A stretch of 64,000 bases of DNA from NCEH01 sp002257205 (GTDB taxonomy: Bacteria > Pseudomonadota > Alphaproteobacteria > Rhizobiales > Xanthobacteraceae): the NCBI RefSeq assembly GCF_043195105.1, contig NZ_JBAFWO010000007.1; one strand, written 5' to 3'. A program made the position numbers and the translations under genes. Below the pieces are notes generated by a model, which was given only the letters and a program-made list of their open reading frames with translations, ran no database searches and had not been told where the DNA came from. Shown here in pieces: positions 40,650 through 49,474 of this stretch; position 1 is the first letter of the stretch, and the number at the start of each line of letters is the position of its first letter.

Positions 40650-42161
40650 TCAGGCGATCTTGCGGGCCGGCGCCGGCAGCATGGAGCCGGTTTCGCGCGC
40701 CCGCACATGCCAGGAGAGCGCCTCCTCGATCAAATGCGGGGTATGGCCGCCGCGGGCCAGCGCGCGCTCGAAATAATCGGCGATCTGGTCGCGATAGAGC
40801 GGGTGCACGCAATTGGCGATGATCAGGCGCGCCCGCTCGCGCGGCGCCAGTTCGCGCAGGTCCGCAAGGCCGATGTCGGTCACCACCAGGTCCACATCGT
40901 GCTCGGTATGGTCCACATGGGACACGAACGGCACGATGGAGGAAATCGCGCCGTCCTTGGCGATGGATTTCGTCACGAACACCGAGAGATAGGCGTTGCG
41001 GGCGAAATCCCCCGAGCCGCCGATGCCGTTCATCATCATCGTGCCGCCCACATGGGTGGAATTGATGTTGCCGTAGAGGTCGAACTCCAGCGCCGTGTTG
41101 ATGGCGATGATGCCGAGCCGGCGGATGATCTCGGGATGGTTGGAGATTTCCTGCGGCCGCAGGATCAGGCGCGGCTTGTAGCGGGCAATCTGCGGGATCA
41201 CCGCGTCATATTTCGTCTTGGACAAGGTGATGGAGGAGCCCGAGGCGAAGTTCAGCTTGCCGGCGTCGAACAGATCGAAGGTGGAATCCTGCAGCACCTC
41301 CGAATACATAGTCAGATCGTGGAATGGGCTCTCGATGAAGCCGTGCATCACCGCATTCGCAATCGTGCCGATGCCCGCCTGCAACGGCTGGAGACGATTG
41401 GTGAGGCGCCCGCGCGCCACCTCGTGCTTCAGGAAGTCCATGAGATGGCCGGCGATGGCGGCGGTCTCCGGGTCCGGCGGGAGGACGGTGGAGGCGGAAT
41501 CCAGCTTCTTCGTCACCACGATGGCGACGATCTTTTCCGGCGGAATGGCGATGAAGGGCAGGCCCACCCGGCTCTCCGGCGACACCACGGGAATCGGTTC
41601 GCGGAACGGCCGGCGGGTCGGGATATAAATGTCGTGCAGCCCCTCCAGCTCCAGCGGCTGGGAGAGGTTGATCTCGATGATCACCTTCTCGGCCAGGATC
41701 GCGAAGGTGGCCGAATTGCCCACCGAGGTGGTGGGGATGATGCCGCCCTGGGCGGTGATCGCCACCGCCTCCACCACCGCGACATCGATGGGGCCAAGCT
41801 GGTGGGTGCGCAGATGCTCCACCGTCTCCGACAGATGCTGGTCGACGAACATCACCTCGCCGGAATTGATCGCCTTGCGCAGCGCCGGGTCGGCTTGGAA
41901 CGGGATGCGGCGCGACAGCACATGGGCTTCCGCCAATTGCTTGTCGAGATCGTTGCCCAGGGAGGCGCCGGTGACGAGGGTGATCTTGAACGGCTCGCGC
42001 TTCGCCCGCTCCGCCAGCGCCAGGGGCACGGCCTTGGCCTCGCCCGCGCGGGTGAAGCCGCTCATGCCCACCATCATGCCGTCCTTGATATGGGATGCGG
42101 CTTCCTCGGCAGAGACCACCTTTTCGAGCAGCGAGGCGAGGCGGATCCGGTCGTGCGGCAT
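40650..42161 (-). CDS. Acetyl-CoA hydrolase/transferase (succinyl-CoA:acetate CoA-transferase type)
   Basis: A 503-residue class I CoA-transferase of the Ach1/AarC/Cat1 group. The active-site Glu is in INTALEFDLYGNINSTHVGG near residue 355, and the oxyanion/CoA loop is in GIGGSGDFARNAYLS. MVGMSGFTRAGEAKAVPLAL is the typical N-terminal block. It exchanges CoA between acetate and succinate or hydrolyses acetyl-CoA. An ATG 12 codons upstream is possible, but 42161 (MPHDRIRLASLL) fits the family start. It can return acetate carbon to the TCA cycle whose sdh genes are in this window. Confidence 0.9.
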   Translation of the reverse strand: MPHDRIRLASLLEKVVSAEEAASHIKDGMMVGMSGFTRAGEAKAVPLALAERAKREPFKITLVTGASLGNDLDKQLAEAHVLSRRIPFQADPALRKAINSGEVMFVDQHLSETVEHLRTHQLGPIDVAVVEAVAITAQGGIIPTTSVGNSATFAILAEKVIIEINLSQPLELEGLHDIYIPTRRPFREPIPVVSPESRVGLPFIAIPPEKIVAIVVTKKLDSASTVLPPDPETAAIAGHLMDFLKHEVARGRLTNRLQPLQAGIGTIANAVMHGFIESPFHDLTMYSEVLQDSTFDLFDAGKLNFASGSSITLSKTKYDAVIPQIARYKPRLILRPQEISNHPEIIRRLGIIAINTALEFDLYGNINSTHVGGTMMMNGIGGSGDFARNAYLSVFVTKSIAKDGAISSIVPFVSHVDHTEHDVDLVVTDIGLADLRELAPRERARLIIANCVHPLYRDQIADYFERALARGGHTPHLIEEALSWHVRARETGSMLPAPARKIA

Positions 42162-42298
42162 GAATGAGGCTTCCTGCTGATCCTGAGGACGAGGCAAAAA
42201 ACACCATTGGCACGCGGTCCGCGACCTAGGTATTCCACGATGGTCGCAAGCTTAATCGCCGTTTGCAGGGCTGGTCTGCGCGGGGCGAGGAGCTTCGT

Positions 42299-43099
42299 TC
42301 AGGCGCGGATCGCGATTCGCAGGCCGAAGGCGTCGGTCTCCGGCGGATCGGGAAAGCAGAGCGCGGTCCCATGGGCCACCCGCCATGCGGTCCAGGCGCA
42401 GGCGCTCGCATCGATGAGATCGTCGAGCCCCACCCGCAGCATGCGCGCGGTGGAGGCCGTCAGCGCCTCGGTCGGCAGTCCGGCCCCGGCGAGCAGGCCG
42501 ATGCGCAGCGCGAGGCCGGGCGCACAAGGCGCGCTCTTCACCTTCTTCGGCTCGGCGAGCGCATGGCCCTGCATCGCCTGGAAACTCACTTCCGGGTGGC
42601 ATTCCACCAGCCGCGCCCGCAATTCCGGCCGGGCGCGCAGCAGGCGGTCGGCTTCGGCGATCTTGGGGAAGATGTGGAAGCATTGCTTGGAAACCGCGCG
42701 CGGCGGATCGGAGGTCGCACGCGCGGCGGCGCAGGCGGCGGCATAAAGCGCACCTTCCTGCTGCCCGGCGTCCGCGCCCGTGCCTTCGCCGATGCCGGCG
42801 GTGACGGCGGCGCGCGACGGCACCGAGAACACGCTCGACTGCCGCATCCCCAGCAGCGGCCGCACGAGGCGCTCCGGCGCGCGCCCGCCGGCCCCGACCC
42901 GCTCCGGCAGGCCGATGGGAATGTCGAGCGCGGCGCAGGCGAACGCCGGATCGCCGGAAAAGCTCTCCTCCAGCCGGCCGATGCGCGCCAATTCCAGAGT
43001 GCCGTGCCCGTCCCAGATCGCGCGCACCCAGCCGCCGGGGCAGCCGTCGAAGCCGGCATAGCGCTGCGGCGGGGAAAGCGGAGGCTGGGTCTGCATCAT
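42299..43099 (-). CDS. DUF429 protein, predicted RNase H-fold nuclease
   Basis: A 266-residue protein. The opening YAGFDGCPGGWVRAIWDG (about residues 14-31) supplies the first acidic residue of an RNase H-like fold; ALDIPIGLPER near residue 58 supplies the second; and DLIDASACAWTAWR near residue 225 the third. This Asp set defines DUF429, predicted to be a nuclease without known substrate. The much longer open frame upstream is antisense of the lyase gene. It is divergent from the lyase with a 96-base gap. Confidence 0.82.
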   Translation of the reverse strand: MMQTQPPLSPPQRYAGFDGCPGGWVRAIWDGHGTLELARIGRLEESFSGDPAFACAALDIPIGLPERVGAGGRAPERLVRPLLGMRQSSVFSVPSRAAVTAGIGEGTGADAGQQEGALYAAACAAARATSDPPRAVSKQCFHIFPKIAEADRLLRARPELRARLVECHPEVSFQAMQGHALAEPKKVKSAPCAPGLALRIGLLAGAGLPTEALTASTARMLRVGLDDLIDASACAWTAWRVAHGTALCFPDPPETDAFGLRIAIRA

Positions 43100-43195
43100 C
43101 GTCCTGGGTCGGCGAAGGATCAGCTTTGACGTTGGCATGCGCCCGCATCCCCGGCTAGGTTGCAGAGCACAATTCCTGAGGGGGAGAGAGCCACG

Positions 43196-44074
43196 ATGAG
43201 CATCCGTCCGCGCCGCAGCGTGCTGTACATGCCCGGTTCCAATGCGCGCGCCCTGGAAAAGGCCCGCACCCTGCCGGCCGATGCGGTGATCCTGGATCTG
43301 GAGGACGCGGTCGCCCCCGACGCCAAGGTGGAGGCCCGGGCGCGGGTGGTGGACAGCGTGAAGGCCGGCGGCTTCGGCCATCGCGAGGTGGTGATCCGCG
43401 TCAACGGTCTGGATACGCCCTGGGGCGCCGACGATCTCACCGCCGCCGCCGGTGCCGCGCCCGACGCCATCCTGCTGCCCAAGGTGCAGGACCCCGAGCA
43501 GCTCCAGGTGGTGGGCGCGCGCCTGAAAGCGCTCGGCGTGCCGGACGAGACCCGCGTGTGGGCGATGATCGAGACCCCGCTCGCCATCTTCGCCCTCAAG
43601 GAAATTGCAGAGGCCGCGCGCGATCCGCTGACCCGGCTCGACGTGTTCGTGCTCGGCACCAATGATCTCGCCAAGGAAACCCGCGCCGCGCTCGTGCCCG
43701 GCCGCGCGCCCATGTACGGCTGGCTGATGATGGCGGTCGCCGCCGCCCATGCCTATGGCATCGACGTGCTGGACGGGGTGTGGAACCAGTTCCAGGACCA
43801 GGAGGGTTTTCTCGCCGAATGCGCCCAGGGCGTCGAGATGGGCATGGACGGCAAGACGCTGATCCACCCCACCCAGATCGAGCCCTGCAACACCGCCTTC
43901 AGCCCGCCGGAAGCGGAAATCGCCCGCGCCCGCGCCATCATCGACGTGTTCGACCTGCCGGAGAATGCCGGCAAGGGCGTGGTGACGCTGGACGGGCGCA
44001 TGGTGGAGCGGATGCACGCCGACATGGCGCGGCGCACGGTGGCGCTTGCCGACGCCATCGCCGGGCGCGCCTGA
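43196..44074 (+). CDS. CitE-like CoA-ester lyase/(3S)-malyl-CoA thioesterase
   Basis: A 292-residue HpcH/HpaI/CitE-superfamily TIM barrel. RRSVLYMPGSNARALEKA opens it; Mg-binding residues lie in ILDLEDAVAPDAK and MIETPLAIFALKEIAEAA; the CoA-binding end is DGKTLIHPTQIEPCN. From recalled sequence it is nearer to Rhodobacter Mcl2, the (3S)-malyl-CoA thioesterase of the ethylmalonyl-CoA pathway, than to Mcl1, the malyl/methylmalyl-CoA lyase. A citramalyl-CoA lyase is the alternative. A GGGGAGAGAG site precedes the ATG. It heads an operon with the PfpI and DUF1737 genes. The mesaconyl-CoA hydratase at 22076 may share the pathway. Confidence 0.85.
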   Translation: MSIRPRRSVLYMPGSNARALEKARTLPADAVILDLEDAVAPDAKVEARARVVDSVKAGGFGHREVVIRVNGLDTPWGADDLTAAAGAAPDAILLPKVQDPEQLQVVGARLKALGVPDETRVWAMIETPLAIFALKEIAEAARDPLTRLDVFVLGTNDLAKETRAALVPGRAPMYGWLMMAVAAAHAYGIDVLDGVWNQFQDQEGFLAECAQGVEMGMDGKTLIHPTQIEPCNTAFSPPEAEIARARAIIDVFDLPENAGKGVVTLDGRMVERMHADMARRTVALADAIAGRA

Positions 44075-44079
44075 CCGCC

Positions 44080-44760
44080 ATGGCCCTCACCATCACCATG
44101 CTGGCCTATCCCGGCATGACCCAGCTCGATTTCACCGCGCCGTTCGAGGTGTTCGCCCGCCTCCCGGACGCGAAGGTGCAGATCGCCTGGAAGAAGACCA
44201 AGCCGGTGGCGGACGCCGCCGGCCTCTCCATCGTGCCGAGCGTGAAATTCTCGAAAGCCCTGCCTGGCGACGTGCTGTTCGTGCCCGGCGGTCCGGGCCA
44301 GCTGGAGCTGATGGAAGACGAGGATGTGCTCGACTTCCTCTATGCCCAGGCCAAGGGCGCGCGCTACATCACTTCGGTGTGCACCGGCTCGCTGGTGCTC
44401 GCTGCCGCCGGCCTGCTGCGCGGCTATCGCGCCACTTGCCACTGGCTCTCGCTCGACCAATTGGCGCTGATGGGCGCCATTCCGGTGGCGGAGCGGGTGG
44501 TGATCGACCGCAACCGCATCACCGGGGCGGGCGTCACCTCCGGGCTTGATTTCGCCTTGCGGCTCGCCCAGGAGATCGCCGGCGAGGAAGAAGCGCGGCG
44601 CATCCGCCTCGCCATCGAATATGATCCCCAGCCGCCTTTCGCGCCCATGGGCGAGGAGGACCCCCGCCTGATCGAGGAGGTGCGGGCCCGCACCGCCGCG
44701 TTCCAGCGCCGCCGCGAAGAGGTGGCGGAAAAGGTGGGCCGGCGGCTCAATACGCCTTGA
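44080..44760 (+). CDS. DJ-1/PfpI family protein, isonitrile hydratase-like
   Basis: A 226-residue class I glutamine amidotransferase-like protein. The reactive Cys elbow is SVCTGSLVLAAAGLLRGYRATCHW at about residues 102-125, where CTG and the following ATCHW match isonitrile hydratase InhA; DFTAPFEVF near residue 16 supplies the partner Asp. The usual lengths of InhA (about 228) agree. It lies 5 bases after the lyase gene. The function in this context is unknown; a glyoxalase or chaperone-like activity is possible for the superfamily. Confidence 0.85.
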   Translation: MALTITMLAYPGMTQLDFTAPFEVFARLPDAKVQIAWKKTKPVADAAGLSIVPSVKFSKALPGDVLFVPGGPGQLELMEDEDVLDFLYAQAKGARYITSVCTGSLVLAAAGLLRGYRATCHWLSLDQLALMGAIPVAERVVIDRNRITGAGVTSGLDFALRLAQEIAGEEEARRIRLAIEYDPQPPFAPMGEEDPRLIEEVRARTAAFQRRREEVAEKVGRRLNTP

Positions 44761-44774
44761 ACCGGGTGCTCCCC

Positions 44775-44978
44775 ATGAAGCTCTATCGTTATCTGACCGG
44801 TCCCGACGACGTCGCCTTCTGCAAGCGCGTGAGTGCGGCGCTCAACAAGGGCTGGCAATTGCACGGTGCGCCGACGCTGACCTTCGATCCCGTGAAGGGC
44901 CGCGTGATCTGCGGCCAGGCGATCGTCAAGGAGGTGCCCGGCGACTGGTCCGACGACGTGGTGCTCTCGGAATACTGA
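44775..44978 (+). CDS. DUF1737 domain protein
   Basis: A 67-residue protein. MKLYRYLTGPDDVAFCKRVSAAL and LNKGWQLHGAPTLTFD are the DUF1737 core: a small fold of unknown function present as a stand-alone protein or fused tail. The ATG at 44775 fits the family start; a TTG at 44757 overlapping the previous stop would add six residues. It is the last gene of the lyase-PfpI operon. Confidence 0.8.
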   Translation: MKLYRYLTGPDDVAFCKRVSAALNKGWQLHGAPTLTFDPVKGRVICGQAIVKEVPGDWSDDVVLSEY

Positions 44979-44981
44979 GCG

Positions 44982-45011
44982 GCCATTCCCAGCCGAGCCA
45001 TTCCCAGCCGA
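44982..45011. repeat. 15-bp tandem duplication after DUF1737
   Basis: GCCATTCCCAGCCGA occurs twice without a gap (44982-44996 and 44997-45011), 4 bases past the DUF1737 stop codon. Confidence 0.9.
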
Positions 45012-45067
45012 GCCTGCCCCGCGAAGCCCTGGTCGGATCGAGCTCGGGCGCCTGCCTACAGCCCGCA

Positions 45068-45090
45068 GGCGCCGCGCGGGGCGCCGTTTT
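45068..45090 (+). terminator. Weak terminator with an overlapping alternative hairpin
   Basis: GGCGCC (45068-45073) can pair with GGCGCC (45080-45085), followed by GTTTT. The same left arm is also the right arm of a 9-bp stem (45047-45055 with 45065-45073). The two structures exclude each other. It is probably the terminator of the lyase operon. Confidence 0.4.
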
Positions 45091-45227
45091 GCGCGGCTCC
45101 CAGCCAATCCTTACAGAACCGATAGATCCGCCTCGGATTGACCGCAACCATTGCGCCGCGGCAGGGCGGGGGTGCGCCGGTCGCCGGAGTGTGCGAGGCG
45201 CTGGCAGATCTCCTTGATTCTTGATTG

Positions 45228-45269
45228 GCTATCTCAGCCCGGCCGCATTCGCTATCTCAGCCCGGCCGC
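45228..45269. repeat. 19-bp direct repeat, 23-bp period
   Basis: GCTATCTCAGCCCGGCCGC occurs at 45228-45246 and 45251-45269, separated by ATTC. It lies about 330 bases upstream of the autotransporter start. Confidence 0.9.
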
Positions 45270-45477
45270 CGCGCCTCGACACGCATAGCGGCGGCAGGAT
45301 CGCTGGATCCATCGCGCCGCGCCGACACCTTCCGGTCACCACGCACCGCCTCGCCGAGCGCCGGTTTGCGCGCTCTCCTCATCCCCGCCGGGGGGGGGAT
45401 TGCGGAAACATTCCAAATCCAGCCAGGCAAAAACCGGGAGCAGGCGAGGGGTGATGCGCTGTGGAAATTAATCATTG

Positions 45478-45512
45478 TTGACTCCGCCTGACAAAGTTCT
45501 GTCATATGACAG
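45478..45512 (+). promoter_or_regulatory. Autotransporter promoter with a 14-bp palindromic operator
   Basis: TTGACT (45478-45483) is followed after 18 bases by TCATAT (45502-45507), a plausible sigma-70 pair. The perfect palindrome CTGTCATATGACAG (45499-45512) overlays the -10 region, so a bound protein would block the promoter. The regulator is unknown. Confidence 0.55.
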
Positions 45513-45598
45513 CTGTGGCACAGACTCTGTGGCGCAGGGGCTGCGTGTTAAGTGCTTGCTCTGACGATAAAAAATGGGCGGCAGCGGGGGGATCTGGG

Positions 45599-48500
45599 AT
45601 GGCGCGTGGGAACATTGTAGACGGGGCGAGTACGCCTCGCCGTTGGACGCACGTGCACGTTGCAGGGGAAGGGCGGACAGAGCGGCGGACAGTCCGGAGC
45701 GGATTGCTCGGCTCCTCCGCCTTGGGCTCGGTGCTGATTGTGGGCGGCCTCGTGCTCGCCGCTTCACTGAGCGCGCCGACGTCTGCGCTCGCCTTGCCGC
45801 CGAGCAATTGCACCGTGACCGGCACGACCACCCTCGTGCAGTGCGACTCGACCTTCGCGTCGGTGAGCATGGTTCCCGGCACCGGCTCGCTCACCGTTAC
45901 CGACCTGACCACGGTCGGCGTGGGCTATGTTTCCCCGCTGACCACCGGGACCTATGATCAAACCGTGACCATCACCGGAAATACGGTGATCAACAATCCG
46001 GCCTATAGCGGCCTTATCATGCAGTTCGGGACGAATTCGGGGGGAACCGTGATCCCCGTGACCGTCAATGCCGCCGTCACGGTGGGTGCCGGCGTCAGCA
46101 TCACCTCGCATGACGGCTTCGGCGCGGTCTGGGTGCGCAATGATTACGGCGGCTCGATCTCCATCGACAATGCCGGCACGCTGCTCAGCTCTTGGACCGC
46201 GACCGTTTATCCCCCCGCGGCCGCGCTCGATGCCACCACCAATCTCGGCGCCGTGACCGTGGTCAACAGCGGTTCGGTTACTTCGGTCAATGGTCGCGGC
46301 ATCTATGCGGACGGCAATTATCGTGGTCCGACCGATGGCACGGAGCAGACCGTCTCGGTCACCAACACGGCGACCGGCACCGTCAGTTCGATGGGCGCGA
46401 GCATCCGCGTCATCGATTATTTCGGCTTGGCCCAGATCATCAATGACGGCACGGTGAATTCCACGCTGCAGCAAGGCTTGGTCACCTGGTCGGCCGCGGG
46501 CGATTCGCTGATCCGCAACTCCGGCCATGTGACCTCCGGCAATGACAATGCGGTCTTTGCCATGTCGGAGATCGGATCCTCGACCATCGTGAACAGCGGC
46601 ACGGTCACGGCCACCGGCGACCCGACGCTCGACGCCGCGCATTCCGCCCTCACCAGCCCCCAGGGCATGAACGGCCTGCGCACCTCGGCCTACACCTCCG
46701 GCGATGTCAGCATCACCAATACCGCGACCGGCAACGTGACCTCGAACCGGGATGCCGGCATCCGGGCCGAGACCCCCACGGGCAATGCGACCGTCGTCAA
46801 TGACGGTACCGTCACCGGCGTCTATGGCATCGTCGTCAATAGCGGCGTCGGCACGGGCACAACCGATGCCACCGTTCCCACCATCGCCGGCACGGCCCGG
46901 GTGACCAATACCGGCACGGTTAACGCCAGCGACCTTGCGGTGCTGATCGACGCCACGACCAATGCGCTGGTGAACAGCGGGACGCTCGCGACCACCGGCG
47001 CGATCGCGGTCCAGACCGGCAACGGGAACTCGACCGTTACAACCAGCGGCAGGATCTCCGCCGGCTCCCCGTCCGGCACCGCGATCAGCTTCGGCTCGGG
47101 CAGCAATCGCCTGGTGCTCGCCGACACCGCCACGCTGGTGGGCAATGTCATCAACGCCAGCACCGGTAACACGCTGGAATTGAACGGCAGCGCCTCCGGC
47201 ACGCTCGATCTCGCCAGCGTCAGCGCGACCGGCGCCTTCCAGGGCTTCTCCACGCTCGTGAAGTCGGGCAGCGGCACCTGGAGCCTGGTGGGCAGCGGCG
47301 GCAGCCTTGCGGGCGCGTTCGCCGTCAATGGCGGCACGCTACAGGTCGGCAATGGCGGCACCTCCGGCACCATCGCCAATGACGTCGTGGTGGCGAACGG
47401 TGCAGCCTTGGCCTTCAACCGCTCCGACCAGGTCATCTATGCCAATGTGATTTCCGGCGCGGGCGCACTCATCAAGAACGGCACCGGCACGCTGATCCTG
47501 ACCGGCGAGAACATCTATACCGGCGGCACGTTCATCAACCAGGGCACGCTGCAGATCGGCGATGGCGGCACGGTCGGCTCGGTCCTCGGCGATATCGTCA
47601 ACAATGCCGCGCTGGTGTTCAACCGGTCCGGCACCTACGAATTCCCGGGGAGCATCTCCGGCTCCGGCTCGGTGACGATCATCGGCGGCACGGTGAACTT
47701 CACCGGCGCCAGCGGGTTCAACGGCTCCATCGATGTGGAGGGTTCCGACTTCATCCTGTCGCCCGGCGCCGTCTCCACCTCACCGTTCCTGGTGGGCGCG
47801 GGCGGTACGATCGGTGGCACGGGGACCATTGGCGGCCTCACGGTGCAGTCGGGCGGAACGGTCTCCCCCGGCTATTCTCCCGGCACGCTGGCGGTAAACG
47901 GCAACGTCGCATTCGCGGCCGGCACCACCTATGTGGTCGATGTCACCATGGCGGCGCATGACCTGATCATCGCGAGCGGCACCGCCACGCTGACCGGCGG
48001 CACGGTTCAGGTGCTGGCCGACAGCGGCTATACCAAGCCGCTGGCGACCTACACCATTCTCTCCGCGAACGGCGGCGTGAACGGCCAGTTCGCCGCCGTC
48101 ACCGCGAACTACGCCTTCCTGACACCGCTGCTCAGCTACGACACCTACAATGTCTATCTGACGTTGGCGCGCAATGACGTCAGGTTCGCCAGCCTCGCCG
48201 TGACCCCGAACCAGATCACCACCGCCGAAGCCACCCAGATGCTCGGCTTGGGCAATACGGTGTTCGACGCGGTGCTGCAATTGCCGGCCGCGTCCGTGCC
48301 CACCGCCCTCAATGCATTGTCCGGCGAGATCTATGCTTCGACGGCGAGCGTGATCCAGCAGCAGTCGGTCTATGTGCGCGATGCGGTGACCGGCCGGCTG
48401 CGCCAATCGGTGTTCGCGCCGGGCGTCGAGCCTTTGTCTTATGCCTCCAAGGCCGCGGGGCCGGCGACCGCCCAGCTCTCCGCCAGCCTCACGCCCACGC

Positions 48501-49315
48501 TGTGGGCCCAGGGCTATGGCGGATGGGGCAACACCTTCTCCGACGGCAATGCGGCGAGCATCTCCAACTCCATCGGCGGCTTCCTCATCGGTGCCGACGT
48601 GGCGGTTCTGCCCAATGCCCGGGCCGGCATCTTCGGCGGCTTCAGCCAGTCGCAGTTCGACGTGGATTCGCGGTCGTCCTCCGGCTCCATGGACAATTAC
48701 GACCTCGGCCTCTACGGCGCCGCCCAGTTCGGTGCCCTGGCTGCGAGAGGCGGGCTCTCCTACACGTGGCACGATGTTTCCGTGGACCGCACCGTGGCTT
48801 TCCCGGGCGTGTACCAGGGGCTCAGCGCCGGCTATACCGTGGGAACCACCCAGGTGTTCGGCGAACTCGGCTATGACATGGCGGTCGGCGCCTATGCCTT
48901 CGAGCCGTTCGTCGCGGCGGCCTATGTGGCGACCAACGCAGGGTCCTTCACCGAGACCTGGGGCGCGGCGGGGCTGCGCGGGAGCATCGAGTCGTTCGAT
49001 ACCTTCTACACCACGCTCGGCGTGCGGGCCGCGACCACGCTCCAGGTGATGGGGCATACGCTGACCCCGAACGCGACCCTCGGCTGGCAGCATGCGTTCG
49101 GCGACACGGACCCAACCTCCACCATGCTGTTCCAGGGCGGCGCGACGCCGTTCCAGGTGTCGGGCGTGCCGATCGCGGAAGATGCGCTGATGCTGGGGGC
49201 AGGGCTGTCCTACCAGCTCTCGAACGTGGCGGCCTTGTCGGTGAACTATACCGGCCAGCTCGCCAGCAACGCCACGCAGAACGCCTTCACTGCACAGTTC
49301 TCGCTGCAGTTCTGA
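45599..49315 (+). CDS. Autotransporter (type Va) with PATR-repeat passenger
   Basis: A 1238-residue surface protein. An extended basic signal region of about 65 residues includes RRTVRSGLLGSSALGSVLI and ends SALA. The passenger (about residues 65-930) is a Thr/Gly/Asn-rich right-handed beta-helix with many VVNSGTVT-like turns and three autotransporter-associated repeats, for example GTGTLILTGENIYTGGTFIN. The barrel occupies the last 270 residues (from about TLWAQGYGGWGNTFSDGNA) and ends in the terminal Phe of QFSLQF. No protease or lipase motif is seen, so adhesion or aggregation is likely. The ATG at 45599 is preferred over 45506, which lies within the promoter palindrome. Confidence 0.9.
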   Translation: MARGNIVDGASTPRRWTHVHVAGEGRTERRTVRSGLLGSSALGSVLIVGGLVLAASLSAPTSALALPPSNCTVTGTTTLVQCDSTFASVSMVPGTGSLTVTDLTTVGVGYVSPLTTGTYDQTVTITGNTVINNPAYSGLIMQFGTNSGGTVIPVTVNAAVTVGAGVSITSHDGFGAVWVRNDYGGSISIDNAGTLLSSWTATVYPPAAALDATTNLGAVTVVNSGSVTSVNGRGIYADGNYRGPTDGTEQTVSVTNTATGTVSSMGASIRVIDYFGLAQIINDGTVNSTLQQGLVTWSAAGDSLIRNSGHVTSGNDNAVFAMSEIGSSTIVNSGTVTATGDPTLDAAHSALTSPQGMNGLRTSAYTSGDVSITNTATGNVTSNRDAGIRAETPTGNATVVNDGTVTGVYGIVVNSGVGTGTTDATVPTIAGTARVTNTGTVNASDLAVLIDATTNALVNSGTLATTGAIAVQTGNGNSTVTTSGRISAGSPSGTAISFGSGSNRLVLADTATLVGNVINASTGNTLELNGSASGTLDLASVSATGAFQGFSTLVKSGSGTWSLVGSGGSLAGAFAVNGGTLQVGNGGTSGTIANDVVVANGAALAFNRSDQVIYANVISGAGALIKNGTGTLILTGENIYTGGTFINQGTLQIGDGGTVGSVLGDIVNNAALVFNRSGTYEFPGSISGSGSVTIIGGTVNFTGASGFNGSIDVEGSDFILSPGAVSTSPFLVGAGGTIGGTGTIGGLTVQSGGTVSPGYSPGTLAVNGNVAFAAGTTYVVDVTMAAHDLIIASGTATLTGGTVQVLADSGYTKPLATYTILSANGGVNGQFAAVTANYAFLTPLLSYDTYNVYLTLARNDVRFASLAVTPNQITTAEATQMLGLGNTVFDAVLQLPAASVPTALNALSGEIYASTASVIQQQSVYVRDAVTGRLRQSVFAPGVEPLSYASKAAGPATAQLSASLTPTLWAQGYGGWGNTFSDGNAASISNSIGGFLIGADVAVLPNARAGIFGGFSQSQFDVDSRSSSGSMDNYDLGLYGAAQFGALAARGGLSYTWHDVSVDRTVAFPGVYQGLSAGYTVGTTQVFGELGYDMAVGAYAFEPFVAAAYVATNAGSFTETWGAAGLRGSIESFDTFYTTLGVRAATTLQVMGHTLTPNATLGWQHAFGDTDPTSTMLFQGGATPFQVSGVPIAEDALMLGAGLSYQLSNVAALSVNYTGQLASNATQNAFTAQFSLQF

Positions 49316-49370
49316 GGCGAGGGCCGGAACCGATCAGGTTGTTTCAACCTGATCGGTGAATCCGTCTGGA

Positions 49371-49470
49371 GCATTTTCGAGCGAAGTGGATACCGGTTCG
49401 CGTGAAGAAAATGCGACAACGCAATGACTGAGAGCAATTCATTGTTTCCGGGAAATAATGAAATGCTCTC
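49371..49470. repeat. Composite extragenic palindrome between the autotransporter and xth
   Basis: Two adjoining inverted repeats. The first has stem arms GCATTTTC (49371-49378) and GAAAATGC (49407-49414) with inner arms GCGAA/TTCGC. The second is a 20-bp arm (49430-49449) matching its mirror (49451-49470) at 18 of 20 positions. The first resembles a dispersed palindrome I recall from Hyphomicrobiales intergenic regions (memory only). It lies in a convergent gap and may end both transcripts. Confidence 0.7.
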
Positions 49471-49474
49471 AGTG

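Larger units (their letters stand above)
44979..45598. other. 620-bp gap with two direct repeats, hairpins and the autotransporter promoter
   Basis: No gene is supported. In order it holds a 15-bp tandem repeat next to the DUF1737 stop, a pair of competing hairpins with a TTTT tail (45047-45090), a 19-bp direct repeat, and the promoter with a 14-bp palindrome directly upstream of the autotransporter. Confidence 0.6.

Noticed and set aside
42299..44017. Fused reading joining DUF429 with a long N-terminal part
   Set aside because: The upstream half is antisense of the CitE-like lyase; the DUF429 protein starts at 43099.
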